Shown: positions 15,641 to 25,023 of the stretch, in pieces
Numbering within the stretch: the stretch's first letter is position 1
How the letters are laid out: each line of letters begins with the position of its first letter
Source of the DNA: Streptomyces griseochromogenes
GTDB lineage: Bacteria; Actinomycetota; Actinomycetes; Streptomycetales; Streptomycetaceae
Length of the DNA: 64,000 bases
Assembly (NCBI RefSeq): GCF_001542625.1
Contig: NZ_CP016279.1
Location: 5,208,001-5,272,000, forward strand
Direction: 5' to 3'
The notes under the pieces: generated by a model
What the model saw: the letters and a program-made list of their open reading frames with translations, nothing else
Told to the model about the DNA's origin: nothing
Database searches by the model: none
Made by a program: the position numbers and the translations under genes

Positions 15641-16336
15641 CCCGGCTCGCGTAGCGGTGCTTGAGCGGGCCGGCACGCGCGCTGCCGGTCGGCTATCCGT
15701 CGGCTCGCCGGGCAGCCCTAGGAGCGGAACCGAACCACTCCGGCGTCCGCTACGGCAGGGGGGACGGGCGTCAGAGAGCCCCGCGGTGCCTCGCTGTCTT
15801 CAAGGGACCGCAGCCCAGTCGCGCTGGTGAACGCAGGCGAAGAGGCGGGCTGCGGTGCGCAGCGCGGCGTTGGCGCGGGGCAGCTCCCAGACCGCCCCGG
15901 GTTGCTGGTAGCTGGGGGCAGCCCGGAGCAGGCCCCAGCAGGTGTCTCTCCATGAGTCCGCACAACGGACGGCGGTACAGCCTGGCAGCCAGGAGCCGTC
16001 GGCTCCTGGCCTCCGAGCCCTACCGGGGCTGGGCGAGCGCCAGCCGCTCCAGTGGCATCGCCGCACCGAGCCTGTATAGCGCCACCGACTCGTCCCACGC
16101 CGGCCAGGCGGCTCGCCGTTCTGAATCTGGGCGACGACATGGCGTACGCCGTCCACGTCAAACGCCAGGGACCCGCTTCCGGGGGCGGGTGAGCATGACC
16201 TGTGTCAGCGGGCGCGGGCCGGTGCAGCCGGCTGGGTGTATTGATCACGAGCGTTGTTAACGGTGGCCGGTCTTGATCGTGGCGAAGGCCTCCGTGTGTG
16301 GTGGAGGTGTCGAATCTTCACCGCACGGAGGCCTTC
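15641..16336. other. no intact gene recognised
   Basis: About 700 bases upstream of the lanthipeptide promoter. Several frames are open on both strands but none has a recognisable domain, a good start and consistent codon use. One minus-strand frame near 15800-15930 (WGLLRAAPSYQQPGAVWELP) has coding-like composition and may be the end of a decayed gene. Confidence 0.35.
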
Positions 16337-16450
16337 GTGTCCCACCGTAATTTCCGGCCTCCCGTCCACGGCGGCGGCTGCTCGTCGAACGTGTCCGCGC
16401 CGGCCGTCCCGTCGCCCACGTCGCCGCAGAGGAGGGGCATCTCCCGTCGC
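16337..16450 (+). pseudogene. IS481-family transposase, N-terminal remnant
   Basis: GTG 16337 opens VSHRNFRPPVHGG, and in the next frame RLLVERVRAGRPVAHVAAE follows. Together they match the N-terminus of Streptomyces IS481 transposases (VSHRN, VHGRRLLVERV). A single-base frameshift separates the two parts and the rest of the protein is missing. An inverted repeat of about 12 bases (AAGGCCTCCGTG / CACGGAGGCCTT) just upstream, at 16285-16335, may be part of its end. Confidence 0.6.
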
Positions 16451-16847
16451 GGTCAGCCACCGATCAGCCGCGTGAACAACGCTGCAGGTCAATACAGTGG
16501 GCGTGTATCGGGTCGTGAGCAATGAGCGGGTTCTTTCCCCGTGCTGATCTTCGATCCGGTAGATCGTCTTGCGTGACACGTGCGCCGGAGGACACCGAGC
16601 CGAAGGCGGAGCTTCTGGTGGACCGGTTCGCCATGGTCTGACGCGCCATCCCGGCGGGCACGCAGTGATCCCAGGGCCCCGCCGCTGACTGCCTGCGGCA
16701 TCGCTTCCGGTCACTCGCGCCCACACGGCGCAGCCGCAGATCGCCGGGCCTCGTACCCCAGACGGGCACCCGCCCCGCAAGCTGCGATGCTCATTGATCG
16801 CGACCCGATATGCGCCCTGGTACTGCAACGGTCTTTGTCGTGACTGG
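16451..16847. other. no gene recognised
   Basis: About 400 bases between two transposase remnants with no recognisable product in any frame. Probably decayed IS sequence. Confidence 0.35.
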
Positions 16848-17172
16848 GCTTCCAGACCGCGAAGCAGGAATGCGGTCTGGACGACTACAAGGTCCGCCGT
16901 TACCCGGGCCGGCACCGCCACATGACCCTGGCCACGGCCGCCCACGCCTGCCTGACCGTCCTGCGCGCCCGCGAACTCGACACCGACAAAGCAGAAACGG
17001 ATCCTCCCAGCTCATCCACCTCAGCCTCGCTGAGATCAGACGCCTGATCACCCGACTCACCCACCGCCGGCCCGCACCGGTCGACCACATCCTCAACTGG
17101 TCACACTGGTGCCGCAGATGCCAACACCAAGCCCGCATCAGCCACTACAAACGACGCGGACACAGCCCCTGA
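16848..17172 (+). pseudogene. IS701-family transposase, C-terminal remnant with frameshift
   Basis: The first frame reads FQTAKQECGLDDYKVRRYPG then RHRHMTLATAAHACLTVLRA and stops near 17049. The shifted frame continues LIHLSLAEIRRLITRLTHRR and NWSHWCRRCQHQARISHYKR to a stop near 17172. These are the C-terminal blocks of IS701-type DDE transposases of Streptomyces. The catalytic N-terminal two thirds are absent and a frameshift near 17008 breaks the rest. Confidence 0.7.
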
Positions 17173-17210
17173 AACTGGCCGGCAATCAGCACAAACACCG
17201 TTGCAGTGTC
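17169..17210. repeat. terminal repeat of an IS701-like element
   Basis: The segment from CTGAAACTGGCC through CACCGTTGCAGTG follows the transposase stop and closely matches a second copy at 48902-48941, as expected for the right end of one IS type. Confidence 0.5.
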
Positions 17211-17212
17211 AG

Positions 17213-18054
17213 ACCGTGTCCTACATGGCGTTGCTGGTAGTTGAGTGGGGAGTGGGCGGTGGGGTTGGATCGTTCCGGACGGACTGTGGGAGTTGGCGGG
17301 GCCGTTGCTGCCGCAGGGCGGCGGGGTCGCGAACATCGATGATGAGGCGGTGTTCGCCGCGATCATCTACGTGTTGGTCAGCGGCTGTGCCTGGCGGGCG
17401 CTGCCGCCGTGCTTCGGTGCGTCGAAGTCGACCGTCCATCGTCGGTTCCTGATCTGGTCCAGAGCCGGGGTATGGGGCCGGCTGCAGCAGAAGGTTCTCC
17501 AACTCCTGGACGAAAAGGGTCTGGTGGACTTGTCCCGCGCGGTCCTCGACTCGGCTCACGTCCGCGCGAAAAAAGGGGGGGGCGAACTTGCAGGTCCGAG
17601 CCCCGTGGACCGGGGTAAGCCCGGTTCCAAGACGCATGTCCTGTCCGACGCGGACGGACTGCCCCTACGCGTCGGGCTCTCCGCGGCCAACACCCACGAC
17701 AGCCTCGCCCTGAAGCCGATGCTGTCCCATTTCCACATGGGACACGAACCCCATGCAGCCGATTCCTAGCCCGTGCGTCTTCATGCCGACAAAGCCTACG
17801 ACATCTCTCACCTGCGGCGATGTCTCTGGGGCAAGCGTATCGGCGTCCGTATCGCCCGCAAGGGCATGGACTCGAGTGAACGACTCGGCCGACGCCGATG
17901 GGTCATCGAACGCACCATGTCCTGGCTGACCGGCTACCGCCGCCTCAACCACCGCTACGAACGCCACCCCCGCAACTACCTGGCCTTCCTCGGCCTCACC
18001 GCAGCCCCCTGCATGCTACAAACGGCTCGTCAAACTCACCACATAGGACACGGT
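17213..18054 (+). mobile_element. IS5-family element, inactivated
   Basis: A transposase frame lies between imperfect terminal inverted repeats, ACCGTGTCCTACATGG at 17213 and the reverse complement of ACCGTGTCCTATGTGG ending at 18054. The element ends about 25 bases from the stop of the glycosyltransferase gene that closes the polyketide operon. No clear target duplication is visible. Confidence 0.75.
17245..18037 (+). pseudogene. IS5-family transposase with an in-frame stop
   Basis: Residues 1-174 read as the DDE transposase N-terminal part (VPDGLWELAGPLLPQGGGVA, IIYVLVSGCAWRALPP, LDSAHVRAKKGGGELAGPSP). A TAG at 17767 interrupts where relatives have Lys, and the same frame continues VRLHADKAYDISHLRR and RRWVIERTMSWLTGYRRLNH. 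Near the end a further frameshift by the bases CTGCATGCTAC moves the usual CYKRLVKLTT terminus out of frame. The A6-G8 run at 17570-17582 is where relatives carry a programmed frameshift; here both halves are already in one frame. Confidence 0.8.
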
Positions 18055-18079
18055 GCCGGGCGCACCGCCCGCGGCCCGT

Positions 18080-19288
18080 TCACGACGGCTCCTGCGGCGA
18101 AGGCTGGTCCTGCTCTGGTGGGCTGGCGCGGGCGGCGAGGTCTTCCAGGTGGGTTGCCGCGGCGGCTGCGCCGCCGGCGTCGCGGAAGGACTGGCCCACG
18201 CGTGCGGCGGCGGTCCGGTAGCCCGGCTCGCGGAGGACGGCGTCCAGGGCGGCCCCGAGGTGGGCCGCGGTCGCCCGGTTGAACCGGACCCGTACGCCCG
18301 CACCGGCGTCGACCACCTGGGCGGCGACGGCGGGCTGATCGTCCCGGATGGGCGCGACCACCAGTGGCAGCCCGTGCCACAGCGCCTCGCAGACGGTGTT
18401 GTGCCCGCCGTGGCAGATGACGGCGTCGCACCGTTCCAGCAGCGTCAGTTGGGGGACGCGCGGCCGTACCAGCACCCGGTCGTCGCTCTCCCGCAGGGTT
18501 CCCGACGGGTCGACGACCACGGCCCGCAGCCCGTCCGTGCGGGCTCGCACCGCCTGCGCGCACTGGGTCAGAAAGTGCGCGGCGACCTCGGAGTTGGCGG
18601 TGCCGAGTGTGATCAGCACGGTGGCCCGCGCGGGGTCCAGCCACTGCCAGGGAAAGTCGCACGTGTACGGCCGGGAGGCGATCGACGGGCCGACGAACCG
18701 CACCTGTTCGCCCAAGGAACGGGCCGGGCCGGCCAGCGCCTCGGTGCTGAAGGTCACCACCAGCCGGTCGGACAGGCGTGGGTCCACCGTACTGCCCGGA
18801 TCGCCGATCCGCTGCTGCAGCCCCTGGATCAGTTCGGTGATCCAGGTGTCCACCTTCGGCATTCCGGCCGGTGCGGTGAACCCCGCCGACGTGGTCGCCG
18901 AGGTGGCCCAGGCGACACCGAGCCGGTCGGCCACCAGCCCGCCGGCGACGGCTTGTTGGTCGGCGACCAGCACATCGGGCCGGAACTCCTCGACGGCGGC
19001 CCGGACACCGGGCGCCATGGCGTCCGCCAGCGGCTCGAGGAAACGTTCCCACAGAAACTTCAGCGCCGCCGGTCCGCGGAGCGAGTGCGGCCGCAGCAGA
19101 GCAGGGTCGTCCAGCGGCGGCGAGGCGCAGCGGAACACCGCCGCCCGCTCGCCCACGAGCGGCCCCACGATCTCCGGCAGTCCCGCCCAGGCCACCTGGT
19201 GACCGCGCCGGACCAGCTGCTTTGCGACCCCGACCGTGGGGTTGACGTGTCCTACCAGGGGCGGCACCACGAACAGGAATCGGCTCAC
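18080..19288 (-). CDS. UDP-glycosyltransferase (GT1/MGT-like) of the polyketide operon
   Basis: A 402-residue GT-B enzyme. The N-terminal acceptor half begins FLFVVPPLVGHVNPTVGVAK; the C-terminal half has the nucleotide-sugar signature CHGGHNTVCEALWHGLPLVV then APIRDDQPAVAAQVVDAGAG near 290-330. Such enzymes attach sugars to macrolides and other lipophilic acceptors. GTG 19288 overlaps the preceding hydrolase stop by four bases (GTGA), so it is the last gene of the coupled operon. It probably glycosylates the product of the two synthases. The C-terminus (PPEQDQPSPQEPS) ends next to the IS5 element, and no terminator lies between. Confidence 0.9.
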   Translation of the reverse strand: MSRFLFVVPPLVGHVNPTVGVAKQLVRRGHQVAWAGLPEIVGPLVGERAAVFRCASPPLDDPALLRPHSLRGPAALKFLWERFLEPLADAMAPGVRAAVEEFRPDVLVADQQAVAGGLVADRLGVAWATSATTSAGFTAPAGMPKVDTWITELIQGLQQRIGDPGSTVDPRLSDRLVVTFSTEALAGPARSLGEQVRFVGPSIASRPYTCDFPWQWLDPARATVLITLGTANSEVAAHFLTQCAQAVRARTDGLRAVVVDPSGTLRESDDRVLVRPRVPQLTLLERCDAVICHGGHNTVCEALWHGLPLVVAPIRDDQPAVAAQVVDAGAGVRVRFNRATAAHLGAALDAVLREPGYRTAAARVGQSFRDAGGAAAAATHLEDLAARASPPEQDQPSPQEPS

Positions 19289-20148
19289 CGGTGCTCCACC
19301 CCCGCCGTCCGGGCCTCGCGGGGCCGGGCAGGCGGGTTCCGGTCGGGCCGGTGCGCCCCTTCGTGGTTGAGGATCCACGCCATGATCAGGTCGCTCACGA
19401 CCTGCGTGGCGCCCAACAGGATCCAGTGCTCCTGATTCGGCACCACGACCGTCCGGCAGTCGGTGAGCAGCGACTTCAGCCACGGCTCCCGGGCCGCGAG
19501 TTCCGATTCGCTGCCGTAGACGGCCAGAACCGGGCAGCGCACCGACCGTATCTCGTCCTCGTCCAGCACCCGGCTGGCCGGGATGTCCCGAGCCAGGGTG
19601 GTGGTGTGCAACAGCCGCGAGGCCGACTTCACCCGCCGGGTCACGAACGGGCCGTGTTCCTCGGCCAGTGCCTCGTCGCCTGCTGCTTCGGCGAACCCCG
19701 CCGCCGCCCGTTCGAGGTTGACCGCCATCTTGCGGGACCAGGCCTCGGTCGCCGGCTCCGACTCGATCATCGATACGCTGGCCACGCGGTCCGGCCGAAG
19801 CGCCGCATAGCCGAACGCGACGGTGCCGCCGTAGGAGTAGCCGACCAGGTGCACCGGCCCGGTCACCTCCAGGCCGTCGAGCAGCGCGTCGAGATCCCCG
19901 AGGGAATCCTCCAGCAGATAGCCGCTCGGCGGCCGCTCGCTGCGGCCGTGCCCGCGCTGGTCGTACATGATCACGTCGAGCCCCGCGGCGGCGAACACCG
20001 CTGCCAGGGTGAAGTAGTAGCTGATGAGGCTGTCGATGAGCATGCCGTGAACGAATACCACGGTGGGCGGAGCCGCGGTGCCGGGGCTGTTGCGGGCCGG
20101 CATCCGCTCCACGTGCAACTCGACGCCGTTGGCGCTGATCATTGCCAC
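19285..20148 (-). CDS. alpha/beta hydrolase of the polyketide operon
   Basis: A 287-residue alpha/beta hydrolase: oxyanion region VVFVHGMLIDS, DQRGHGRSERP, nucleophile elbow GYSYGGTVAFGYA (Ser near 103) and His in NQEHWILLG near 239. The acid position reads YGSESEL, with Glu where Asp is usual. No thioesterase domain is present in the two large synthases, so this protein could release or proofread the chain, or act on an ester later. GTG 20148 begins 3 bases past the ACP stop; an ATG lies two codons in. Confidence 0.88.
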   Translation of the reverse strand: MAMISANGVELHVERMPARNSPGTAAPPTVVFVHGMLIDSLISYYFTLAAVFAAAGLDVIMYDQRGHGRSERPPSGYLLEDSLGDLDALLDGLEVTGPVHLVGYSYGGTVAFGYAALRPDRVASVSMIESEPATEAWSRKMAVNLERAAAGFAEAAGDEALAEEHGPFVTRRVKSASRLLHTTTLARDIPASRVLDEDEIRSVRCPVLAVYGSESELAAREPWLKSLLTDCRTVVVPNQEHWILLGATQVVSDLIMAWILNHEGAHRPDRNPPARPREARTAGVEHR

Positions 20149-20151
20149 GGC

Positions 20152-20475
20152 TCAGTCCTCCCCGGCTTCCCGCAGGCACCCGGCGACATGGGTGGCCAGT
20201 CGGCCGATCGTCAGGTTGATGATCTCTTCGAGGCCCAAGCCGGTGAGGTATTCGGGGAAGTTCACCTTGTCGCCGTACCGCGCCGCCAGATGACCCCCGA
20301 GGGTCACCAGGTCGATGCTCTCCAGGTCCAGCTCATCGTGGAACCGGGTGTCCATGGTGATCTCGGCCTCGTCCAGCCCGTACTCGTCGAGGACCGCGTG
20401 GAGCATCCCGACGATCTCGTCGAACACCACCGTCACGTCCCCGCGGACCGGTGTCACCGGCTGACCGCTGTTCAC
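20152..20475 (-). CDS. free acyl carrier protein
   Basis: A 107-residue carrier protein with the phosphopantetheine site ELDLESIDLVTLGGHLA (Ser near 54), and the acidic helix pattern of ACPs (DEIVGMLHAVLDEYGLDEAE). It is slightly longer than the usual 80-90 residues because of a tail (LATHVAGCLREAGED). GTG 20475 overlaps the stop of the second synthase by four bases. It could receive the finished chain for glycosylation or hydrolysis, or act as an extra carrier during extension, and should be activated by the phosphopantetheinyl transferase domain of the gene before it. Confidence 0.92.
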   Translation of the reverse strand: MNSGQPVTPVRGDVTVVFDEIVGMLHAVLDEYGLDEAEITMDTRFHDELDLESIDLVTLGGHLAARYGDKVNFPEYLTGLGLEEIINLTIGRLATHVAGCLREAGED

Positions 20476-23400
20476 TGTTCCGTCTCCTGTCCGTCGGTCA
20501 ATCCCGTCGTCCATGCGACGACGTAGTCCCTGCTGGGCAGATCGGCCGGGTTGCCGATCCGTCGGCAGTGGACCTGGTGGCGGCGGCCGCCCACGTCCAC
20601 CATCAGGTCGTCCGGCTGCGCGGCGACCACCACGAAATCTCTCGGCCGCCCCCGCAGGCCGGTCCCCTCCGCCTTGGACACCGCCTCCTTCGCCGCCCAG
20701 AACCTGGTGAACCACAGGGCCTCCGGCTCGCCCGACGCCGCGCACAGCGCGGCGAGCAGCTCGCGCTCGGCCCGGTCGAGCGCCACGCTCCGGGTCTGTT
20801 CCGTCCGTTCGGCGACCTCCTCCACGTCGATGCCGACCCCGCACCGCCCGTGCCGGGTGTGCGGCCGCACCAGCGCCACCCCGGCCTCCGCGCGGTGGGC
20901 CAGCGTGACGTCCAGCTCGGGCAGGGTGCGCCCGTGCAGACCGGTCACGCGCGGGCGCCCGTCCTCGTCGTTGCTCACCCGTATCTCGGCGGGAAAGACC
21001 GGCCCCTCGCCGTGGTCCCACAGCCACTGCCGAACAGCGTCCTTGACCGCGATCCGGCCCAGCAGCCACTGGCGGCGGCCCCGGGGCGGACACTTCTCGT
21101 AGTCGACGAGTTCGGCGCTGCTCAGATGCCTGCGCATGACGAGGTCGCGGGAGGCGAGGTCCCGGCAGCGGTCGAAGACGAGCGACCAGCCGCCCTGCTG
21201 TACGCGGGAGAGGGTGTTGCGCTCGGGGAACCGCTCCTGCGCCCTGGTCTCCGGGTGGTTGTCGAACCGGTGATCCCGCCAGCCGGTGATCTCCGCCCAC
21301 ATCCGGCCCTCGACGAGGAGCTGCATATCGGCTTCCACAGCGGAGTCGGTGACCGATGTGATCCTGATAAGACAGTCCACCTGGGTGCCGGGCACCGGGT
21401 GCGGGCCGAAGAAGCGGATATGGCCCATCCGTATGGGGAACACCATGGTCCGCTCGTTCAGTGTCGTGATGATCCAGTAGCCGAGCAGCTGCCCCACATT
21501 GTCCAGCAGCGCTCCGGGCGCGGGCGGGGTGGTGAGCACCCCGCGCACATGTGCCTCACCGATCGCGGTGAGCTCGGTGACGCCCTGGAAGAGGGGACCG
21601 TGGAACATCCAGCGGTCGCTGTAGAGATTCCCGGCCGTGATCTCCGGCAGCCGTTCGGACCCTGAATCCCACTGCCAGGGACGGGGCGGATCGTCCGAGT
21701 GGTGCGCGGCCAGTTCGACCTGGGCGCTTGCGAACTGGTCGAAGGTCACGCCGGCGCGCGTGTCTTCCCGCGGTGTCACGGTGACGGGCACGTCGACGGC
21801 GGGTGCGGCGGTCACCCATCGGTTCAGCTGCACCTGGTGCACCGCCACCGCCCGCGAACCCGGCCGGTCCCGCTCGGCCAACTCCATCATGTGGTGGATC
21901 AGCGTGGTGGCCGGAACCACCGGCCAGCGGTCCGCTTCGTCGGGCCAGCCGGGCCGCTGCACAAAGAAGCAGTGGTCTCGCAGATACGGCATGGCGTCCG
22001 TGGACACCCGCAGTACGGTGCGCAGTTCACGCCCCTCGGGCATCTGGGGGCCTGCCGCGGTGGACCGGCCACCGGACACCGCCGGCGCGGCGGAGTGCGG
22101 TCGCGCCGCGTCGGCGGCGGTCAGCGCGGCGGCCGTGTCCGCGGTGTCCTGCAGCAGCGCGCGCAGTTCGGCCGCCATGGGGAAACGGTCGGACAGCCTT
22201 TCCAGCGCGGTCAGTTCGCTGCCCGTGGCGCCGCTCACCGGGCGCCGGACGGCCAGGGCCGAGCGGACGCCGGCGATGGTGTCCCGATCCAGGGAGACCA
22301 GCCTCCCGTTGAGGTCCAGCTGCATCGGGGCGCGCCGCGCCGGGGCGTCGCCCTTGGCCGCCAGCCGCTCGACATCCGGTTCACCACCGTCCACCCACAG
22401 CGCCGTGGCGACCCGTAGCAGCTGGGCCAGCCCGCCGCGGTGCGGGGAGTTGGCAGAGATCGCGAGATGCGGCCGGCCGTGCAGCGTGTTGTCGATCAGC
22501 GAGTTGACCTGCCCCGTTCCGGCCTGGACGAACACCCGGAAGCCGTCGGCGTACATCGCCTCGATCAGCGGGCGGAAGCGCACCGGCTCCAGCAGATGCC
22601 GCAAGAACAGCTCGCGCACCTGCTGCTCGGTGCTCGGATACACCGACGCGGTGGTCGCCGACCACACGGGCACGGTCGGCGGATGCAGCTCGAACAGGCC
22701 CGCGTAGTGCCGGATCTGGTCGAGGTAGGGGGCCAGCATCGGGGTGTGGAAGCCGGACTGGAACGGCAGCACCTGGCCGAAGACACGCCGCGCCCGGAAC
22801 CACCGTACGAGCTCCTCCACCGGGCCGGGGGGACCGCACACCATCGACTGGTTCGGCGCGTTGTCGTGGGACAGCACGACCTCGGGACGGTCCTCGATGG
22901 CGGCGGCGACCTGGTCGGCCGGGGCTCCCAGCACGGCGAAGGCCAGACCGGGCACCCGGACCTGGTCCGGGTCGAAGGACTCAGCGAACTCGTCCACCGC
23001 ACCGCCGGCGTACAGCCCGGCGGTCGCCATCGCGGTCCACTCACCCACGCTGTGGCCCGCGACCGCGTCCGGCACGATCCGCATCCGGCGCAGGGCGGCG
23101 TCCAGCACCCGGCCCACGCCGATCACCTCGGCCGCGTGTCGGCCGACGTCCGCCACATCGGCAAACTCCCCGGCGCGGAGCGAGGGCAGCAGCGCGGACA
23201 GCCCGAAGTGCTGGGCGACATCGCGGACATGGGGCTCGAACTCGGCTTCGAGGCCGGGGAAGACGAACGCCAGCCGGCCGCCTGTGGCGCCGCCGAGCAG
23301 GGGCTCGGGCGTGAACCACACATCGCCGCGGCCCCGCCAGGGGCGGCCCTTGGCCACCGCCCTCCTGGCCAGCGCCAGGCGCTTGCCGGTCGGATCCACG

Positions 23401-25022
23401 ACGCCGAGACGGGTCCGGCCCGCGTCCGGGACGGGGCGGTCGAGCCCGGCCGCGAGCACGGCCGGATCATCCGCGTCCAGCAGGGCGGCGAGCGCTTGCG
23501 GACCGTCGGCGGCCAGCCGCAGCACCCGTTCCGGCTCCCGCACCGTCGCCGTGGGCCGGATCGGGGTACGGGGCGCGGCGTCGGGCGCTTCTTCGAGCAC
23601 CACATGGGCGTTGATGCCACCGAAGCCGAAGGCGTTCACACCGGCCCGCCGAATCCGCTGCCCACCACCGGTTTCCCAGGCCCGCGCGGCGTCGATCGGG
23701 CGGAAGCGGGTGTGCGCCAGCGCGGGGTGCGGGTTCTGGCAGTGCAGCGTGGGCGGCAGCACCCCGTGGTACACCGCGAGCGCCGCCTTGACCATGCCGG
23801 CCACTCCCGCGGCCGGCATGGTGTGGCCGATCATCGACTTCACCGACCCGATCACCGGGCGGTCCTCGTCGCCGGGCGGACCGAACACCTCGGCCAGGGT
23901 GGCGAGCTCGGCGGCGTCCCCCGAAGGAGTCGCGGTCCCGTGCGCCTCCAGCAGCCCGATCGAGCCCGGCTCGGCGGGATCCAGACCGGCCGCCCGCCAT
24001 GCCTTGCGCACCGCCGTGACCTGACCCGAGGGGTCCGGGTTGACCAGGCTGCCGCTGCGACCGTCGCTGGCCACCCCGGTGCCGCGTACGACGGCGTAGA
24101 TCCGGTCGCCGTCACGGAGCGCGTCGCAGAGCCGCTTGAGCGCCACCACACCGGTGCCCTCACCGATCAGCAAGCCGTCCGCGGCCTGGTCGAAGGGGCG
24201 GATCCGCTGGCTCGCAGACAGCGCGCGGAGCCGGGCGAACACCGACCACAGCGTGATGTCGTGGCAGTGGTGCACGCCGCCGGCGAGCACCAGGTCGCAG
24301 CGGCCGCCGGCCAGTTCACCGACCGCCTGGTCGACCGCGACCAGCGAGGACGCGCAGGCGGCGTCCACCGTGTACGCGGGACCGCGCAGATCGAGCCGGT
24401 TGGCGATCCGAGAGGCGGTGAGGTTGGGCACCAGGCCGATCGCCTGCTCCGGCTCGTCCGGCCCCAACTGCCGGGTGTACGCCTGCCGTACCCGTTCCAG
24501 CTGGTCGGCACCGAGCTCGGGCAGCAGCTCCCCGAGCGTGCGCACGAGCTGATTGGAAGTCAGTACGCACTGGGCGCCACGGGACAGCCCGGGGGACAGA
24601 TAGCCACCGCGGCCGAGGATCACGCCGATCCGGTCCCGGTCCGGCAGCCGCTGTTCTCCGCCCGCGTCCGCGATAGCCTCCGCGGCCACCTGCAGCGCGA
24701 TGAGCTGCTCCGGCTCCGTACCCGCCACCGAGTTGGGCATGATGCCGAACCGCGTCACCTCGACCTGGGCCAGCTCGTCGACGAACCCGCCGCGGCGGCA
24801 GTACACCCGGTCCGAGCGGTCCACCGCCTTAGGGTCGTAGAAGCCGGCGTCCCACCGTCCGGACGGGACGTCGGTGATCGCGTCCACCCCGTCGACCAGA
24901 TTCCGCCAGTACGCCTGCAGGTCCGCCGCTTTCGGCATCAGTACCGCCATGCCGACGATGGCGACCGGAGGGCGCTTTCCGCGCCCGCCGCTCAGCCCGA
25001 ACCCCTGCTCGTCGCCGGACAT
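20472..25022 (-). CDS. polyketide/PUFA-like synthase: KS-AT-DH-phosphopantetheinyl transferase
   Basis: A 1516-residue synthase. KS (about 15-470): VDAACASSLVAVD with active Cys near 224, EAHGTATPSGD and IGHTMPAAG. Acyltransferase-like domain (about 590-880): LAFVFPGLEAEF, VAGHSVGEWTAMA near 656. Hotdog dehydratase region (about 1000-1250): AMPYLRDHCFFVQRPGWP with a candidate His. C-terminal 4'-phosphopantetheinyl transferase (about 1290-1500): GVGIDVEEVAE near 1397 and FWAAKEAVSKAEGTG near 1442. This order recalls PfaC/HglC-type and enediyne synthases, in which a terminal PPTase activates the ACPs. Its ATG lies one base past the stop of the larger synthase, so the two are made together. A second full KS with its Cys, rather than a Cys-less chain-length factor, is notable. 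Confidence 0.92.
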   Translation of the reverse strand: MSGDEQGFGLSGGRGKRPPVAIVGMAVLMPKAADLQAYWRNLVDGVDAITDVPSGRWDAGFYDPKAVDRSDRVYCRRGGFVDELAQVEVTRFGIMPNSVAGTEPEQLIALQVAAEAIADAGGEQRLPDRDRIGVILGRGGYLSPGLSRGAQCVLTSNQLVRTLGELLPELGADQLERVRQAYTRQLGPDEPEQAIGLVPNLTASRIANRLDLRGPAYTVDAACASSLVAVDQAVGELAGGRCDLVLAGGVHHCHDITLWSVFARLRALSASQRIRPFDQAADGLLIGEGTGVVALKRLCDALRDGDRIYAVVRGTGVASDGRSGSLVNPDPSGQVTAVRKAWRAAGLDPAEPGSIGLLEAHGTATPSGDAAELATLAEVFGPPGDEDRPVIGSVKSMIGHTMPAAGVAGMVKAALAVYHGVLPPTLHCQNPHPALAHTRFRPIDAARAWETGGGQRIRRAGVNAFGFGGINAHVVLEEAPDAAPRTPIRPTATVREPERVLRLAADGPQALAALLDADDPAVLAAGLDRPVPDAGRTRLGVVDPTGKRLALARRAVAKGRPWRGRGDVWFTPEPLLGGATGGRLAFVFPGLEAEFEPHVRDVAQHFGLSALLPSLRAGEFADVADVGRHAAEVIGVGRVLDAALRRMRIVPDAVAGHSVGEWTAMATAGLYAGGAVDEFAESFDPDQVRVPGLAFAVLGAPADQVAAAIEDRPEVVLSHDNAPNQSMVCGPPGPVEELVRWFRARRVFGQVLPFQSGFHTPMLAPYLDQIRHYAGLFELHPPTVPVWSATTASVYPSTEQQVRELFLRHLLEPVRFRPLIEAMYADGFRVFVQAGTGQVNSLIDNTLHGRPHLAISANSPHRGGLAQLLRVATALWVDGGEPDVERLAAKGDAPARRAPMQLDLNGRLVSLDRDTIAGVRSALAVRRPVSGATGSELTALERLSDRFPMAAELRALLQDTADTAAALTAADAARPHSAAPAVSGGRSTAAGPQMPEGRELRTVLRVSTDAMPYLRDHCFFVQRPGWPDEADRWPVVPATTLIHHMMELAERDRPGSRAVAVHQVQLNRWVTAAPAVDVPVTVTPREDTRAGVTFDQFASAQVELAAHHSDDPPRPWQWDSGSERLPEITAGNLYSDRWMFHGPLFQGVTELTAIGEAHVRGVLTTPPAPGALLDNVGQLLGYWIITTLNERTMVFPIRMGHIRFFGPHPVPGTQVDCLIRITSVTDSAVEADMQLLVEGRMWAEITGWRDHRFDNHPETRAQERFPERNTLSRVQQGGWSLVFDRCRDLASRDLVMRRHLSSAELVDYEKCPPRGRRQWLLGRIAVKDAVRQWLWDHGEGPVFPAEIRVSNDEDGRPRVTGLHGRTLPELDVTLAHRAEAGVALVRPHTRHGRCGVGIDVEEVAERTEQTRSVALDRAERELLAALCAASGEPEALWFTRFWAAKEAVSKAEGTGLRGRPRDFVVVAAQPDDLMVDVGGRRHQVHCRRIGNPADLPSRDYVVAWTTGLTDGQETEQ

Positions 25023-25023
25023 G

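Noticed and set aside
17570..17582. A6-G8 run in the IS5 transposase as an active programmed frameshift
   Set aside because: Here both halves around the run are already in one frame; the protein is broken instead by the TAG at 17767.
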